From: Arion vulgaris
Lineage: Eukaryota; Mollusca; Gastropoda; Stylommatophora; Arionidae
Assembly: GCA_020796225.1 (NCBI GenBank)
Contig: CM036765.1
Location: forward strand, 3,122,228 to 3,186,227
Reading direction: 5' to 3'
Length of the DNA: 64,000 nt
This document shows, piece after piece, positions 50,948 to 62,519 of this stretch. The translations under genes were made by a program, and so were the position numbers. Numbering within the stretch: position 1 is the stretch's first letter; the number at the start of each line of letters is the position of its first letter. The notes beneath the pieces are model-generated. The model was given only the letters and a program-made list of their open reading frames with translations, made no database searches and had not been told where the DNA came from.

Positions 50948-53744
50948 GGAGTAGTGAATTGGAACTACTGCACAATAATGTAGAAATTTCACAAAAGCAG
51001 GCAGAGACCATCCCATGCCAAGAACACCACAACAAATATCAGCATGCCAAGGCTATATTTCAAAGGGCCAAGATGCAGGCCAGGCGGAGGAGCTGGAAGG
51101 AAAAACAGAGTCCTTAAACTTTGAAAGAGATACCAGGAAGCTGTGGAAGCTGGTAAAACAACTTAATGATGAAGGTACAGGGAGAAATTCAAAGATTGCA
51201 TTAAACAAAGATGGAAACATCCTCACAGGAAAACAGGCAGCTGATCATTTTGCAGACTCCTTTGCTAAAGACAGCAATATTGAAATTAGCACAACGAAAC
51301 AGCGAGAGATTCGTGAGAAAAGCAAAGTGTTGAGCAAGACGAAACAATACCTGAAGTGATGAAGACCCCAATCACATTTAAAGAACTGGAACTAGCAATA
51401 TCCAAATTAAAATTGAGAAAATCACCAGGAGCTGATGGGAGTGTCCAATGAGATGATTAAGAACTTAGGAACTGCAGCAAAAACAAAGTTACTGCAGATT
51501 TACAATAATTGTTGGATCTTGGGTCAAGTTCCACAGACCTGGAGAGAAGCAATCATGATACCGCTCTCGAAACCTGGAAAAGATAGTTCTTCTGCCTCCA
51601 GCTACCGACCGATCAGTCTTACAAGTTGTCTCTGCAAAACAATGGAACGTATAATCAATCTCCGACTGCAGTGGTATCTTGAAAGCGAAAACATTCTTGT
51701 GTCACAGCAGGCAGGTTTCAGGCAGTGCTACTCTACTGAAGACCAAGCAACGTACCTTTCTCAGGAGATTGAGGACGCGTTCCAAGATAAGAAACTGGTA
51801 CTAGCGACATGGATAGACCTAAGGAAAGCCTTTGACAAGGTTTGGAAAGAAGGACTGCTGAAGAAACTGAGAAATAGTAGAATAAAGGGTAGGATGTACA
51901 GATGGATAAAAGCATACTTACATAACAGAAAAGCCAGAGTGCATCTAGATGGACTCAAGAGTAAAAAAGTTCTACTGCGTCATGGCGTCCCTCAAGGAGG
52001 AGTATTGTCCCCCACACTCTTCTTGATTTTCATCAACGACCTGGTTGCTGAGTTACCACAGGAAGTAAAAGTTGCAATGTACGCTGATGATCTGGTAATA
52101 TGGTGCACAAATGAGTATGCAACAGTGGCCCTAAATTGATACAAAGAGCTGTAGATGCCTTAACCTCATGGGCAAACAGATGGTGTGTCAGCATCAACAC
52201 AGATAAGTGCAGCACTACACTCTTTACTCTCTCCCAAACAAAAGCTGGCACCATTAAAATAAATGGAGAACTGCTAAGAGAAGACAAGCAACCCACCTAT
52301 CTCGGAGTTACATTCGATGATAGACTGACGTGGAAGCAGCACATCAACAAGCAGCAGCAAGGCCAGGAGAAGTTAGCCATCCTGAGAAAATTAAGTGGAA
52401 CCACATGGGCCCAGTCAAAAATACTTAAAAATATTTATCAGCAGGGCATACAACCACACCTGGAATATGGGTCAGCTGCATGGTGTCCAACATCAAATAC
52501 CACATTAGGAGAACTGGATAAGGTGCAAAACCAGGCGCTTCGTGTCATCACAGGGGCAATGAAATCAACACCAATAGTGGAGATGGAAAGAGTGGGGAAT
52601 ACAAGCACTGAGAGAACGCAGAGACACAAAAGTGATGACGCAGGCAGAAAAGTTTCTGAGTATGCCAAGCCACCCAATGGAAAACAGATTCAAAAATCTA
52701 GCATTGGGGAGGCTGAAAGGAAGCAGCTTTATTCACCAGGCCAAAAGACTGAATAGGCAAACTTCAGACCTACCAAAAGTTGGCATTCCCTAAAGTCTGT
52801 GCAAAAGCAAACCCTTGGAGAGAGGAGACTGAACCAGAAATATGTATCCAGACAGAAGTGAAAGGAATATTCGACAAGAATGAGCAGAACAGCATACAAC
52901 GCAAGACAGTCACTCTCAGTTTACTTGATGAAGAATACCCACATGACCTCTGGGTCCGGTTATACACGGATGGGTCAGCAGAAAATGCAGTGAAGAATGG
53001 AGGAGCAGGAGTGTACATAGAATACCCAAACAACGCTAGAAATGCGATTAAAGTGCCAACAGGAAATTCTGTCACAACTATGATGCAGAAATTCAGGCAA
53101 TCAAGGTGGCAACTGAAAAAATGTTGAATACCAGACCCGATCCTCAACCTGTTGTATTTTTGACTGATGCAAAATCAGCACTCCAAACACTCCAGTCCAG
53201 AAAATTGCCAGGTCTACAGACCCTACTGTCTAAATTGTCCAAGCATCACAGGGTTGTCTTGCAGTGGATACCCTCTCACTGTGGAATACCAGGAAATGAA
53301 ACAGCAGACCGATTGGCCAAGGAAGGTGCTCAAGGAGAGCAGCCGGATGTGCCAGTTACCTACCACCAAAGAAAAGGATGATTAAATCAATGAGAAAGCC
53401 ACAAATACCAACACAAGACGATTACTATAATATGAGCAGATTGGAACAAGTTGTGATTCTGCGCCTCAGAACAGGACACAATCGGCTCCGCAGCCACATG
53501 TATACAAAATTCAAGATTGGCAATTCAGCCAGGTGTACATGTGGACAGGCAAACCAGACTGCAGAGCACATACTTCAAGACTGCCCCAAATATGATACAC
53601 TGAGGCAAACTCACTGGCCTAACGAAACAACACTCGACATAAAACTACACGGACCTCTTGTGAGCTACAAAAGACAGTGAAGTTCATACAAGAGACAACA
53701 TTGAATATATAGACATATTCAACGAACGAAAGGAAGGAAGGAAG
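50948..53744 (+). mobile_element. long LINE (RT plus RNase H), 5'-truncated
   Basis: About 2.8 kb of coding-type sequence with the order linker, RT, thumb, RNase H, zinc-knuckle-like end, then a (GGAA)n tail. No endonuclease domain remains. It inserted between the two copies of a 133-135-bp direct repeat. Confidence 0.9.
50990..53680 (+). pseudogene. non-LTR retrotransposon polyprotein: reverse transcriptase and RNase H, frameshifted
   Basis: The pieces are, in order: KQAETIPCQEHHNKYQHAKA; FERDTRKLWKLVKQLND; LKLRKSPGADGVSNEMIKNL (one-base problem); YRPISLTSCLCKTMERIINL; VSQQAGFRQCYSTEDQ; ATWIDLRKAFDKVWKEGLL (RT motif A); RHGVPQGGVLSPTLFLIFIN (motif B); VAMYADDLVIW (catalytic motif C, 52080). 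A stop at 52137 is followed by a shifted frame: ALTSWANRWCVSINTDKC, PTYLGVTFDDRLTWKQHI, LEYGSAAWCPT. The RNase H has YTDGSAENAVKNGGAGVYI (first Asp), VVFLTDAKSALQTL and WIPSHCGIPGNETADRLAKE (C-terminal His and Asp). The end reads LRTGHNRLRSHMYTKFKI and ARCTCGQANQTAEHILQDCP. RT followed by RNase H fits the I/Jockey-like group. Four or so frameshifts prevent a full protein, yet all catalytic residues remain, so it is a fairly recent copy. Confidence 0.9.
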
Positions 53745-53877
53745 GAAACATATAAAAATCTAGTTTTTTCATTTTCCCTCTTCGTATCCACGAAAACCAC
53801 ATTCTTGTCAAATTTCAAGTTCGTAGGATGTCCAGATATCTTCAAACAATTGGGACAGACATACAATTCCATTCATC
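53745..53877. repeat. 133-bp direct repeat, right, flanking the LINE
   Basis: See 50813. It begins within the LINE tail GGAAGGAAACATATAAAAA and ends CATTCATCT. Confidence 0.9.
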
Positions 53878-53882
53878 TTTGT

Positions 53883-53884
<2 letters not shown>

Positions 53885-53943
<59 letters not shown>
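53885..53943. repeat. (TA)n microsatellite
   Basis: About 58 bp of TA. Confidence 0.95.
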
Positions 53944-53947
<4 letters not shown>

Positions 53948-53984
53948 GATTAGATTATCAATACATGAAAGAGATAGTCATCAT

Positions 53985-54175
53985 TTTTTCGGCACGTGAT
54001 GAGAAAGCATGTTTAGAACACATTATGACAACCGGTAAAATCAATGCGAGGCAGAGGACGACAGTGAGAAAATTGTGGACAGCCTGACGTTTAGGCACGT
54101 AATAGTGTCAACATCTGAACTGATAGTCTAGTACCAAGAACATACGATTGTGAAGATCCTTAATGGATTACATGA
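53985..54175 (+). pseudogene. LINE 3' fragment (RKRQSFFWHVMRK family)
   Basis: TTTTTTCGGCACGTGATGAG and GAGGCAGAGGACGACAGTGA match 60035-60150; frames are broken. Confidence 0.6.
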
Positions 54176-54483
54176 ACCTGCGTGGCACACGCTGATGATG
54201 TGTTATTATCATCAAATGGGCCATCAGCCTTAGTTTCCACACACGTGCATTCACTCACTCTGGGCGTGACTAGGTATGACAACTTTAATTACCAGACAAT
54301 GGGGGTAAGTAGGTGGCATTTCTTCCCCACGCCTGATTATAACACTATCATTTACAGGACATTATCCCATTACTATTATATACTTGAATTCTCCGAACGA
54401 GTTCATTGAAGAACATTACTTTGGATTTTCCGAAAGGAGTTAATTATTATTTTTCCTGTTTGTTGACCTACCCTATATATCTA
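54176..54483. other. unassigned stretch
   Basis: Nothing recognised. Confidence 0.3.
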
Positions 54484-54790
54484 TATCCTCTTTGTGTCCC
54501 GATTGAAACATGCAGCTTTCACAAGAGACCTCCACTGTTGCCGTTCTGCTGCCTTTCTACCAACCGTCTCCCACGTCAGGCCACACTCCTTCAACTCTCC
54601 ACCGTTCTTCTCCATGTTTCCTTTGGACGCCAGGCCTTCTCTTCCCATCCGCTTTCCATCTGAGAGCTGTCCTATCCAATGCCCCCACTGGTATACGACA
54701 TGCATGTCCAAACCATCTCCATCTTCGTCACTTAATGATGGTCTCCAAGGATGCACACTTGCAGGATGTTGGCCTACACGCTCTGATATA
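54484..54790 (-). pseudogene. LINE C-terminal fragment
   Basis: Minus strand: HPWRPSLSDEDGDGLDMHVV, RMGREGLASKGNMEKNGGEL, CGLTWETVGRKAAERQQWRS and LVKAACF. The closing TWE..A.ERQQWRSLV is the typical end of a LINE protein; the RT is missing. Confidence 0.75.
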
Positions 54791-55015
54791 ACCAATAAAA
54801 GGTTCGCCTTAGGTTGAAAGATGCGTGCTTCGGTCGAGGCTTTAATCCCCGACATAACAAACAAACAAACAAACAAACAAACAAACAAACGAGTTCATTC
54901 TTCTTGTTTATGTTTGTTGGCTTGCCCGCTCTGATATTACAAAAAAGACTTTCTAAGGGTAAAAGCACCGTGCTTTGGCTTTAAGACCAGCAAGTACCAT
55001 ACCTAACAATTCAAA
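54775..55015. mobile_element. two short retroposon-like units with (AAAC)n
   Basis: CGCTCTGATATAACCAATAA, TTAGGTTGAAAGATGCGTGC and GAGGCTTTAATCCCCGACAT followed by an (AAAC)n run (54858-54890). A diverged second unit is at 54928-55015. Confidence 0.5.
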
Positions 55016-55089
55016 CAAATATCACCCCATTAAATGAAACCAGTTTTCGTTGTTTTTCAAACTATTAGTATCATTAACTAAGATTTATT

Positions 55090-55460
55090 AAAGTTTTATT
55101 AAAATAGTCATCATCATCAGGTGTCGGCTGACGTAGGCGATCATGGATCTCCACAAATCCCTGTCTCTGGTGTTTGCTATCATTTCAAATGTTGACGCTG
55201 TTCCGTGTCATGAACTCAGGCTGTTTAAAATGTTTTCTCTGTCTTCCTATGTCTGGCCTCCCTCAATTTTACCGGTTGTCACAATGTGTTATAAACCTGC
55301 CCTCCTCATCACATGTCCGAAAAATGATGACTGCCTCTTTCTTATATTGATGATAAGTATTCTGTGTGTTTTGACCCTATTCAATACCTCAACATTAGTC
55401 ATTTTAGCAGTTCATGGGATTCTCATCATTCTTGTGTAAAACCACATCTCTATGGCCCTC
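55090..55460 (-). pseudogene. LINE 3' fragment (RKRQSFFWHVMRK family)
   Basis: Nearly parallel to 1760-2125: TCATCATCATCAGGTGTCGG, CGATCATGGATCTCCACAAA, ATGATGACTGCCTCTTTCTT. Antisense to the coding copy at 59935. Confidence 0.75.
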
Positions 55461-56395
55461 AGAGATTGTTTGATCTATGTGTTTATTTGTTTATTGTACA
55501 GCGCAATAATTGCAAATATTAGTACAACGTAAATGTTTGTTGCATACATTAATAATATTGCAACTTCTATTATACATTCATTTTTAACATATTGTCCAAG
55601 GCCAAGTGGGGTCCCACTTCATTAGACCCCATCCAACCCCACCACTTGCCATTAGGCATACTGGCAGCCTGGTTAGTCAGCCATCACACACTCACACACA
55701 CACACACACACAAACACGCGTGTTTACGTACACACCTTGGTCTCCGATAACATACAACCGGCGGGCTCAGGTAAAAAAAAAAAATTTATAGGAAATGAGA
55801 CCACAACTGTGGCGTTTTCCTGGCATTCCATTGTTGTATATAAGGACTAAATAAATTAAAAAAACAACACAGCATGCTAAACCAAGGTTATTTTATGTTA
55901 GAAATTTAGTTTGAAAACTAAGTAATATCAGTATTATTCACATTTGTTTTCACATCAATAAATAACCATAAACGCATAGAATTGAGTCAAATTACAAAAA
56001 AGCTTACATTGTTCTATCAAACATATATACAAAAATCAGCACGCATTCAACATCAATTTTCCATTTCTGAGCTATATTCGACTTTATGTTGCAGGGGGCC
56101 ACGGTACACACGTACACCTAACACTGTGATTATAATGATACATACATTTTGTTTACCAGTCACTTTAGTGTTGACGTTATCGACGTGTATCATAAAGCTG
56201 TCAAGGGCGACAATAACCTTTCTGATCTACCAGAAGAACAACATACGACGTGACCAGCTGTTACATTCTCATCTGTTTGCTGGGCATGCACCATCTAAAA
56301 CAGTTAGCGTAACAAATTGAGGTGTGTTTTTTATAATCAAGTCAAGAACAGAGATCAAGTGTGCTTATATTAGAGGAGACATTTCATGTTTTAGT
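55461..56395. other. unassigned; (CA)n at 55683-55712
   Basis: It contains a segment ending TTGTATATAAGGACTAAATA that could be a LINE 3' end. The rest is AT-rich and without a gene. Confidence 0.35.
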
Positions 56396-56690
56396 ATTGC
56401 AAGAATTACTGATACTACTACTACTACGATTACTGCTGCTGCTACTACTGTTACTGCTACTAGTACTACGAATACTGATACTGCTGCTGCTGCTACTACT
56501 ACTGTTACTGTAGCTACTACCGCTCCCGCTTCTGCCGCTACCAATATCACTACAACTGTTGCTATTACTGCTTGCCACTACTGCTGCTGCTCCTATTACC
56601 ACTACTACTACTATTACTACTACAAATACCACTATCCCTTTCGCTACTATTACTGCTTGCGACTGTTGTTGCTGCTACTACACCACTACG
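56396..56690. repeat. trinucleotide (ACT/ACY)n microsatellite
   Basis: Degenerate TACTACTAC/GCTGCTACT repeat; frames such as poly-Thr are artefacts. Confidence 0.9.
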
Positions 56691-57756
56691 GTAATCTATT
56701 CAATCTTCGGAGGTTAAAATCCTCCACCAAGGTAAAAGAATCAACTATCTCAAACCTGTTGTTTGCTGATGACTACGCCCTCGCTACCAACTCTGTGGAA
56801 GAAATGCAGACTTACATGGACAAGTTCTCAATGGCCTGTGATAGGTTTGGCCTCACCATTAACACCAAAAACAGAGGTCATGTTCCAGCCCGCCCCTAGA
56901 GAACAGTATTACGATCCAGTCATCAACATTAAACACCAGCGTCTCCAGTCAACGGACAACTTTGCTTATCTTGGCAGCCTCCTATCTAGATCGGCAAACA
57001 TAGATTCTGAGGTCAACAATAAGATATCCAAAGCCAGTGCTGCGTTCGGAAGGTTACGTATCACTGTGTGGGAACGGAAGGGGATAAGCATAGTCACAAA
57101 GCTGAAAGTTTACCAGGCCATAGTGCTAACCACGCTGCTGTACGCAAGCGAGACATGGACAGTGTATAGCAGACACGCAAGAAAATTAAACTATTTCCAC
57201 ACAAGCTGTCTACGCAGAATACTAAAAATAAACTGGCAGGACAAAATTCTAGACAGCGAAGTCCTCACAAGAGCAAAGATCCCAAGCGTCAACACCCTGT
57301 TACAGAAGGCCCAACTGAGATGGGTAGGTCACGTTGCTCGAATGCCTGATAAACGCATCCCAAAACAGTTGATGTATGGCGAGCTTGAAGGGGCAGACGT
57401 TTAGCTGATGGACAGAAAAAACGCTTTAAAGACACTCTTAAAGTGTCTCTGAAATGCTTCGATATAGACAATACGTGCTGGGAATCCCTTGCGCAAGATC
57501 GCCAAATGTGGCGCTGTAACAACAAAAGAGGAACCCGAATAGCTGAAAATCATCGTATTGTTGAGTCACAGAGAAAATGAGCAGCGCGAAAAGACAGAGC
57601 ACAACACGCACATGTCTAACCTTGATCATGTATGCCCTACCTGTGGTCGGGGATTCTGTTCTAGGATTGGATTCTACAGTCACCTCCGCACACACCAGAG
57701 AGGTGCAACAGCACACTTCTGAGATTGTTGTCATCATCGCTTGCGATGGACGGCTA
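56691..57756 (+). mobile_element. 5'-truncated LINE with RT and zinc finger
   Basis: Frames read NLRRLKSSTKVKESTISNLL, FADDYALATNSVEEM (catalytic ADD), FGLTINTK then, shifted, TEVMFQPAPREQYYDPVINI, DNFAYLGSLLSRSANIDSEV, LTTLLYASETWTVYSRHARK, FHTSCLRRILKINWQDKILD, LRWVGHVARMPDKRIPKQLM, and after a frameshift at GELEGADV a DHVCPTCGRGFCSRIGFYSH zinc finger. It ends GGACGGCTATTACC at the start of the next microsatellite. Lacks the endonuclease and the first half of the RT. Compare 8930-9630. Confidence 0.9.
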
Positions 57757-58140
57757 TTACCACCACTACTACTACCACCACTACCAATACCACCACTACC
57801 AATACCACTACCCCTTTTGCTACTATTACTGCTTGCTGCTACTACTACCACTACTTCTACTACTGCTGCTGCTACTACTACTACTGCTGATGCTTCTACT
57901 ACTACTGCTACTACTGCTGCTACTACTACTACTACTACAACTACTGCTGCTAATGCTACTACTACTGCTACTACTAATACTAATACTACTACTACTGCTG
58001 CTGCAGATATCGCTCACGCGCCTGCCGCTACCAATCATCTGTTGCTACTATTACTGTTGTGACTGCTGCTGCTGACTACTACTACTGCTACTACCACTGC
58101 AATTACTACAACTACAACTGCCACTACCACTACTACTAGT
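57757..58140. repeat. trinucleotide (ACT/ACC)n microsatellite at the LINE 3' end
   Basis: ACCACCACTACTACTACCAC and (TACTACTGC)n. It starts at the last base of the LINE, so it is likely grown from the LINE tail. Confidence 0.9.
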
Positions 58141-58612
58141 CACCATTATGGTCTCAGTGAAACAGATAGATGACTGAAACTGTCGCATCCTCAAATTTGT
58201 CTCTGGGCACACACTGGATAATATGAAAAACCATTAATATAAATAGAATAATCACTTCTTTGAAAGCAGTAGAAGATGCGCAGGTCAATTATGGTGTTAA
58301 CAACATATATCTGATCGACGCTCTTCACTCAAGGGGCGGTGGGGAGGGTAGGTGGGAAAGTGAAGCGTCGCCCCACCCCATAGATTTTCATTTCCCTTCG
58401 ATTTAACTGATAACCATTTACACAGCAGCCACGGATGTGATTCAGTATTCCTCCAAATTAAGAAAGTTCATTGTCAGTTGAGTAGATTACAGACGCGATT
58501 GTATTTGGTGTTGAACACCCACACGATGGTGAGTAAATTCAACTCAGAATTACTATTCTTCTTCTAGCCAGGGCTGCGAGTTTTCACTCTTTTGCAGAGA
58601 CAAAATCACTAC
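58141..58612. other. unassigned stretch
   Basis: Nothing recognised. Confidence 0.3.
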
Positions 58613-58806
58613 AGAGCAGTGATACTTTAGAGCAGTGATACTATAGAGCAGTGATACTATAGAGCAGTGATACTATAGAGCAGTGATACTATAGAGCAGT
58701 GATACTATAGAGCAGTGATACTATAGAGCAGTGATACTATAGAGCAGTGATACTATAGAGCAGTGATACTATAGAGCAGTGATACTATAGAGCAGTGATA
58801 CTTTAG
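58613..58806. repeat. 16-bp minisatellite, 12 units
   Basis: AGAGCAGTGATACTAT in near-perfect tandem; a recent array 270 bp upstream of coding exon B. Confidence 0.95.
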
Positions 58807-58829
58807 AGCAGGTTTCCAAACTGGATCTA

Positions 58830-59025
58830 GGAGCAGTTCAATATCGAGAAGAGATAAATGCTCTGCTCAGCAAACAATTCTCAAATATTTTCACCGTCTT
58901 TAAATTACAGGGACCTCGCCTGCTAGGAGTTCGTGTACTGCCGCTGGTATCTTTGTGTACAAAAGATCTCAGAAGTTCAATGATGTTGGGTCATATCAAT
59001 CAATCAATCAGTCAATCAATCAATC
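58830..59025 (+). mobile_element. SINE family C, 3' part, diverged
   Basis: AGCAGTTCAATATCGAGAAG, TGCTAGGAGTTCGTGTACTG, CGCTGGTATCTTTGTGTAC and a (TCAA)n tail at 58997-59024. Confidence 0.65.
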
Positions 59026-59079
59026 ATCTATTTCATTTGTTCTGTTCATTTCTATTATTTGCTCTGTTTGTCCCATAAG

Positions 59080-59244
59080 GTCTCTCCAATGTACAACGGA
59101 TGCTATCTGATCTTCAACGTAGCATTGCTGTAATGAATGTCCGACTTGTGAAGCAGTTGAAGAGACGAGACAGGAGACAAGCCAAGCTACAGCGTAACTT
59201 TGACATCATTACCGCTGTTCTACAAGCAGCTTCTCTGAAGAGGC
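59080..59244 (+). CDS. TBC1D30: TBC1D30-like RabGAP, second coding exon
   Basis: A 165-base exon between acceptor CCCATAAG|G and donor GGC|GTAAGT, phase 1 at both ends. Joined to exon A it reads ..FLQNQ-S-LSNVQRMLSDLQ.. and covers residues 166-220. It reads LQRSIAVMNVRLVKQLKRRD, RRQAKLQRNFDIITAVLQAA and SLKR. From memory of the vertebrate protein, TBC1D30 has LLRHLKQKDRLLHKVQRN, then DIVTACLQAVSQKRR at the same spacing; the invariant pattern is LK..DR...K.QRN.DI.TA.LQA.S.KR. This helical, probably coiled-coil block lies just before the TBC domain. The last base, C, would start an Arg codon, as in the family. The TBC catalytic exons are beyond the window. Confidence 0.85.
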
Positions 59245-59384
59245 GTAAGTAGTTGCGTTCAGTCGTTGTCAATATGTTTTCCAATTTCAGTATTAATTTC
59301 TGCTCAAAGTGTGGTGTGAATTAATAATGTGCGTTTCTGTTACCATTAAGTATTTGTAACTGTTCGTAAAAAAATTAACTACAT
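59245..59384. other. start of the next intron, unassigned
   Basis: Begins GTAAGTAGTTGCG; no repeats recognised. Confidence 0.4.
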
Positions 59385-59682
59385 GTGAAATGCGCTGCCT
59401 GCTAAAAGTTACCAACAACACCAGAAAAGACAGTCACCAACATCATCATAATAAAGAAAGTTGGCACAGAACCTTGCTTGAATTACATAGAGAAACAAAG
59501 AATGAAGTGGTTTGACCACTTAATAAGAATGCATCCAAACTCCACAGTATGCAGAGTTTTCTCCTACAGAACATCAGGAGAGAATGCGAGATGAAGACCA
59601 CGAAAAAGATGGTTAGATGGCGTAGCAAAAATAACTATCACCCAAGCCACCAGAACAGCGCAAGACAAACAACAGAAAACTG
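59385..59682 (+). pseudogene. LINE C-terminal fragment
   Basis: AAATGCGCTGCCTGCTAAAA, then GAAACAAAGAATGAAGTGG and ACCACGAAAAAGATGGTTAG match the coding copy (antisense) at 5430-5830 with frameshifts. Confidence 0.7.
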
Positions 59683-59920
59683 GACAACAACCCGGTAGCA
59701 GTGTGACGACACTGGACAACAACCCGGTAGCAGTGTGCGACGGGACACCGTACGGGCGACATGGCAACCCGGTAGCAGTGTGACGACACTGGGCAACAAC
59801 CCGGTAGCAGTGTGACGACATGGGCAACAACCCGGTAGCAGTGTGACGACACTGGGCAACAACCCGGTAGCAGTGTGACGAGAAAGAGAAGAAGAAAACC
59901 GTAGCAGTGTGACAGAAAGT
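59683..59920. repeat. 32-34-bp minisatellite, about 6 units
   Basis: ACAACCCGGTAGCAGTGTGA plus CGACACTGG. It starts at the LINE 3' end; a two-unit version ends the copy at 5345-5428. Confidence 0.9.
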
Positions 59921-59934
59921 AAGATAGACTGCTA

Positions 59935-60255
59935 GAAATGACTAATGTGAAGTGGACTGCTAAAATGACTAATGTGAAGATTCTGAATGAGGTCAAGACA
60001 CAGAGAAAGCTTATCATCAATATCAGAAAGAGGCAGTCATTTTTCTGGCATGTGATGAGAAAGGGAGGTTTAGAGCAAATTGTAACAACTAGTAAAATCG
60101 AGAGGAGACGAGACAGAGGAAGACACAGAGAGAAAATGTTCGTCAGCCTAACTTCATGGCACGGAATAGCGTCAATATATGAAATGATATCAGACACCAG
60201 GGACAAAGAGTTGTGAAAATACATGATCGCCTAGCCAGCCTGCACGGCCCCTGAT
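59935..60255 (+). pseudogene. LINE C-terminal fragment, best copy of its family
   Basis: ILNEVKTQRKLIINIRKRQS, FFWHVMRKGGLEQIVTTSKI, ERRRDRGRHREKMFVSLTSW and TRDKEL, stop at 60214. It ends with (GATGAT). Other copies: 1760, 53985, 55090, 62520. Confidence 0.8.
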
Positions 60256-60389
60256 GATGATGAACTGTTGGTTACTTCAGCAACAAGTATATTCACGTTG
60301 AGGTCACTCTGTTAGAACACCGGTATATTCATTAATATAACATTTTTATAAATATATAATTCATGTTATATATATATATTGTGCTGTAC

Positions 60390-60665
60390 TGTACTGTATG
60401 AGGTCATGCACGGCTACATTCTGTTACCATTCCTGTTTAATATATAAACCGAAAATATAATGAGAAATGTAAGAAAAGACAGCATAACGGAATTTTAAAA
60501 ATCATTATTTATTCGGAGGAAAAGAGATACTCGAACATAGATATGCTGACAACACAGTGTTATTATCAACATCATAAATGGGAATTTATAAATTAATGAT
60601 GACAGTTCAAGACAAAAGTGAATAACGAAATTTATTATTTAATGTAGATTATTTTGGCAATCATT
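60390..60665 (+). pseudogene. LINE RT relic
   Basis: HGYILLPFLFNI-stop-TENIMRNVRKDS (RT motif B side) and ADNTVLLSTS in place of the catalytic ADD-T-LL, then MTVQDKSE. The second catalytic Asp is replaced by Asn. Strongly decayed. Confidence 0.6.
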
Positions 60666-61399
60666 TTAATCAGCATATTATTTCTGACAGCGGTTCATAA
60701 ACTTTGTGTTACCACCGACCCTATTTTACATATATTTTTCTGCAACGGACACCTCAAAAGTTTCTATATATGATAATCTTCTAGCGGTGGAGTTGTTATT
60801 ATACCACACTAACATTAAATTTCTTAGATTGCGGGAAACTTCAAATGATCTTCCATTTTGTCCTGTCAAACATTTAGACTTCGGTCTGGTCTGGGTCCTT
60901 TGATTTCACAGCGGAGCTAGTTTACCACTGTTTTTATACATCTTTCTCAAATGTATTTTTCTGTTTGAAATGTCAAAGATCATACACGGGGGTCCGCTGA
61001 TACCAGTTTAGGAAACGCTAATTTAGGGCATTTCTAACAAGCAATAGATGGTGGTCGAATATTGATAGAAGACAGTGGTTTGACTGATGGTGGTAGATGC
61101 TGCTTTTTGTGGCAATGAACAGTTTTTAGTGGAGGTCAATTTAGAAACCATGTTGTTGATAGAAAGGTCGGCTACTTAACGATTACCAACACTTGACAAT
61201 CAATCCTTTTACAAGGGCGACTCATCTGACCCTGGAACACACATTTAAGATCCCACTCATACGCTTACGGCAAGAGTGGACAACCAATTCCATCTTGCAC
61301 ATGGGGAACTACAATAGACAAAAAAGACAATAGGCAACCAATCCAACGATTTATAATTTATACTTGGCAATTTACTTTGATTGAATCCAGTATTTAGGG
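60666..61399. other. unassigned stretch
   Basis: GATACCAGTTTAGGAAACGC near 60996 looks like the subterminal end of a hAT-type element, but no partner end was found. No gene seen. Confidence 0.3.
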
Positions 61400-61590
61400 A
61401 GTTTGCAATTACACGTTATACAAGTAGATCTGGATGCTTGAAGGGGCATAGAGAGAAGTGTGCTTAACCAGCGAGTCATATCAACTATCAGTATGTATGC
61501 CCTTCGACATATGTTGTGGGAGACTGAGCACCTATGGGTCCGCTCAGAGTGCTGTGACTTCAGTTCAGTAACCAATAGCCAAAATTTGGC
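61400..61590 (+). pseudogene. LINE 3' end (RNase H family)
   Basis: GTGTGCTTAACCAGCGAGTC, GGGAGACTGAGCACCTATGG and AGTTCAGTAACCAATAGCC. Confidence 0.65.
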
Positions 61591-61889
61591 AACACGACCA
61601 AGTCTGTGATTGTATCATAGTATGAAATAGTAAGCAGCTGTCATTTCAGGATTCACTTATGTTTTGTTTCTAACAATTTCAGCGCTTGTCATTTATACAT
61701 GATCATCATCAGTGACCTCCTTGTCTCAGGAGACAATAGGTCTTCTTTATACATGTACATATTGAGAATATATCTGATGGGCGTTTCCATGTTATATACT
61801 TCTTTCAATTTGACGCACATACAATATATATATCACTGTCCACCAATATGCAGCAAGAGCTCATCGACAACATGAACAAAAGCTTGTTC
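61591..61889. other. unassigned; short LINE 3' piece at 61699-61745
   Basis: ATCATCATCAGTGACCTCCT and TGTCTCAGGAGACAATAGG match the extreme 3' end of the LINE at 20495 (minus strand). Confidence 0.45.
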
Positions 61890-62150
61890 AAACATGTTTT
61901 TGAAAGTTACAAACATGATTTTTCAGTGTTGCAAACATGTGTTTTTGAGTGTGATAACATGTTTTTAAGTGTTGCAAACATGTGTTTTTGATTGTGGAAA
62001 CATGTTTTGAGTATGCAAACATGTTTTTGAGAGTGCAAACATGTTTTTAAGTGTTGCAAACATGTGTTTTTGATTGTGATAACTGTTTTTGAGTGTGCAA
62101 ACATGTTTTTGAGTGCAAACATGTTTGTGAGTGTTGCAAACATGTTTTGA
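61890..62150. repeat. about 20-bp minisatellite
   Basis: GCAAACATGTTTTTGAGTGT units with variable length, about 12 copies. Confidence 0.9.
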
Positions 62151-62339
62151 GACTAATGATAGCTATTCTCAACATCGGTTGTAAATATTACTTGACATGA
62201 CACGTGCTACTTGACTAAATACACAACATACAAAAGCAAACGTGCAGTATTTGAATGAACGCCAAAACTTATGTCGCAGCGGTTCAAATGTCAGTAGTCA
62301 ATTTGATCCGAACCTGAATAATATCAACATGTGCCATAC

Positions 62340-62420
62340 CGGTTGACCATGTTGTCTGCTGTTCATGCCGACTGTCCTTGTCGGGCTGTCTATTCCGACT
62401 GTCCATGCCGGTTGTCCTAT
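62340..62420. repeat. short tandem repeat, about 4 units
   Basis: CCGACTGTCCATGCCGGTTG and CCGACTGTCCTTGTCGGG-type units. Confidence 0.6.
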
Positions 62421-62519
62421 GCGATTATGAATTTTTACAAACGTCTTCTGTCCTTTGGTATGACTGTCAGCTCGGATGTTGATTGACACTTCCGTTTCAT
62501 AAAGCCTGACTGTCCAGAA

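Noticed and set aside
50813..53877. LTR retrotransposon with 133-bp LTRs
   Set aside because: The internal protein is a non-LTR type RT followed by RNase H, with no protease, integrase, primer-binding site or polypurine tract, and the element ends in a (GGAA)n tail.
57577..58075. Thr-rich and Leu-rich frames of 116-161 codons
   Set aside because: They are translations of the ACT/ACC microsatellite beyond the LINE zinc finger.
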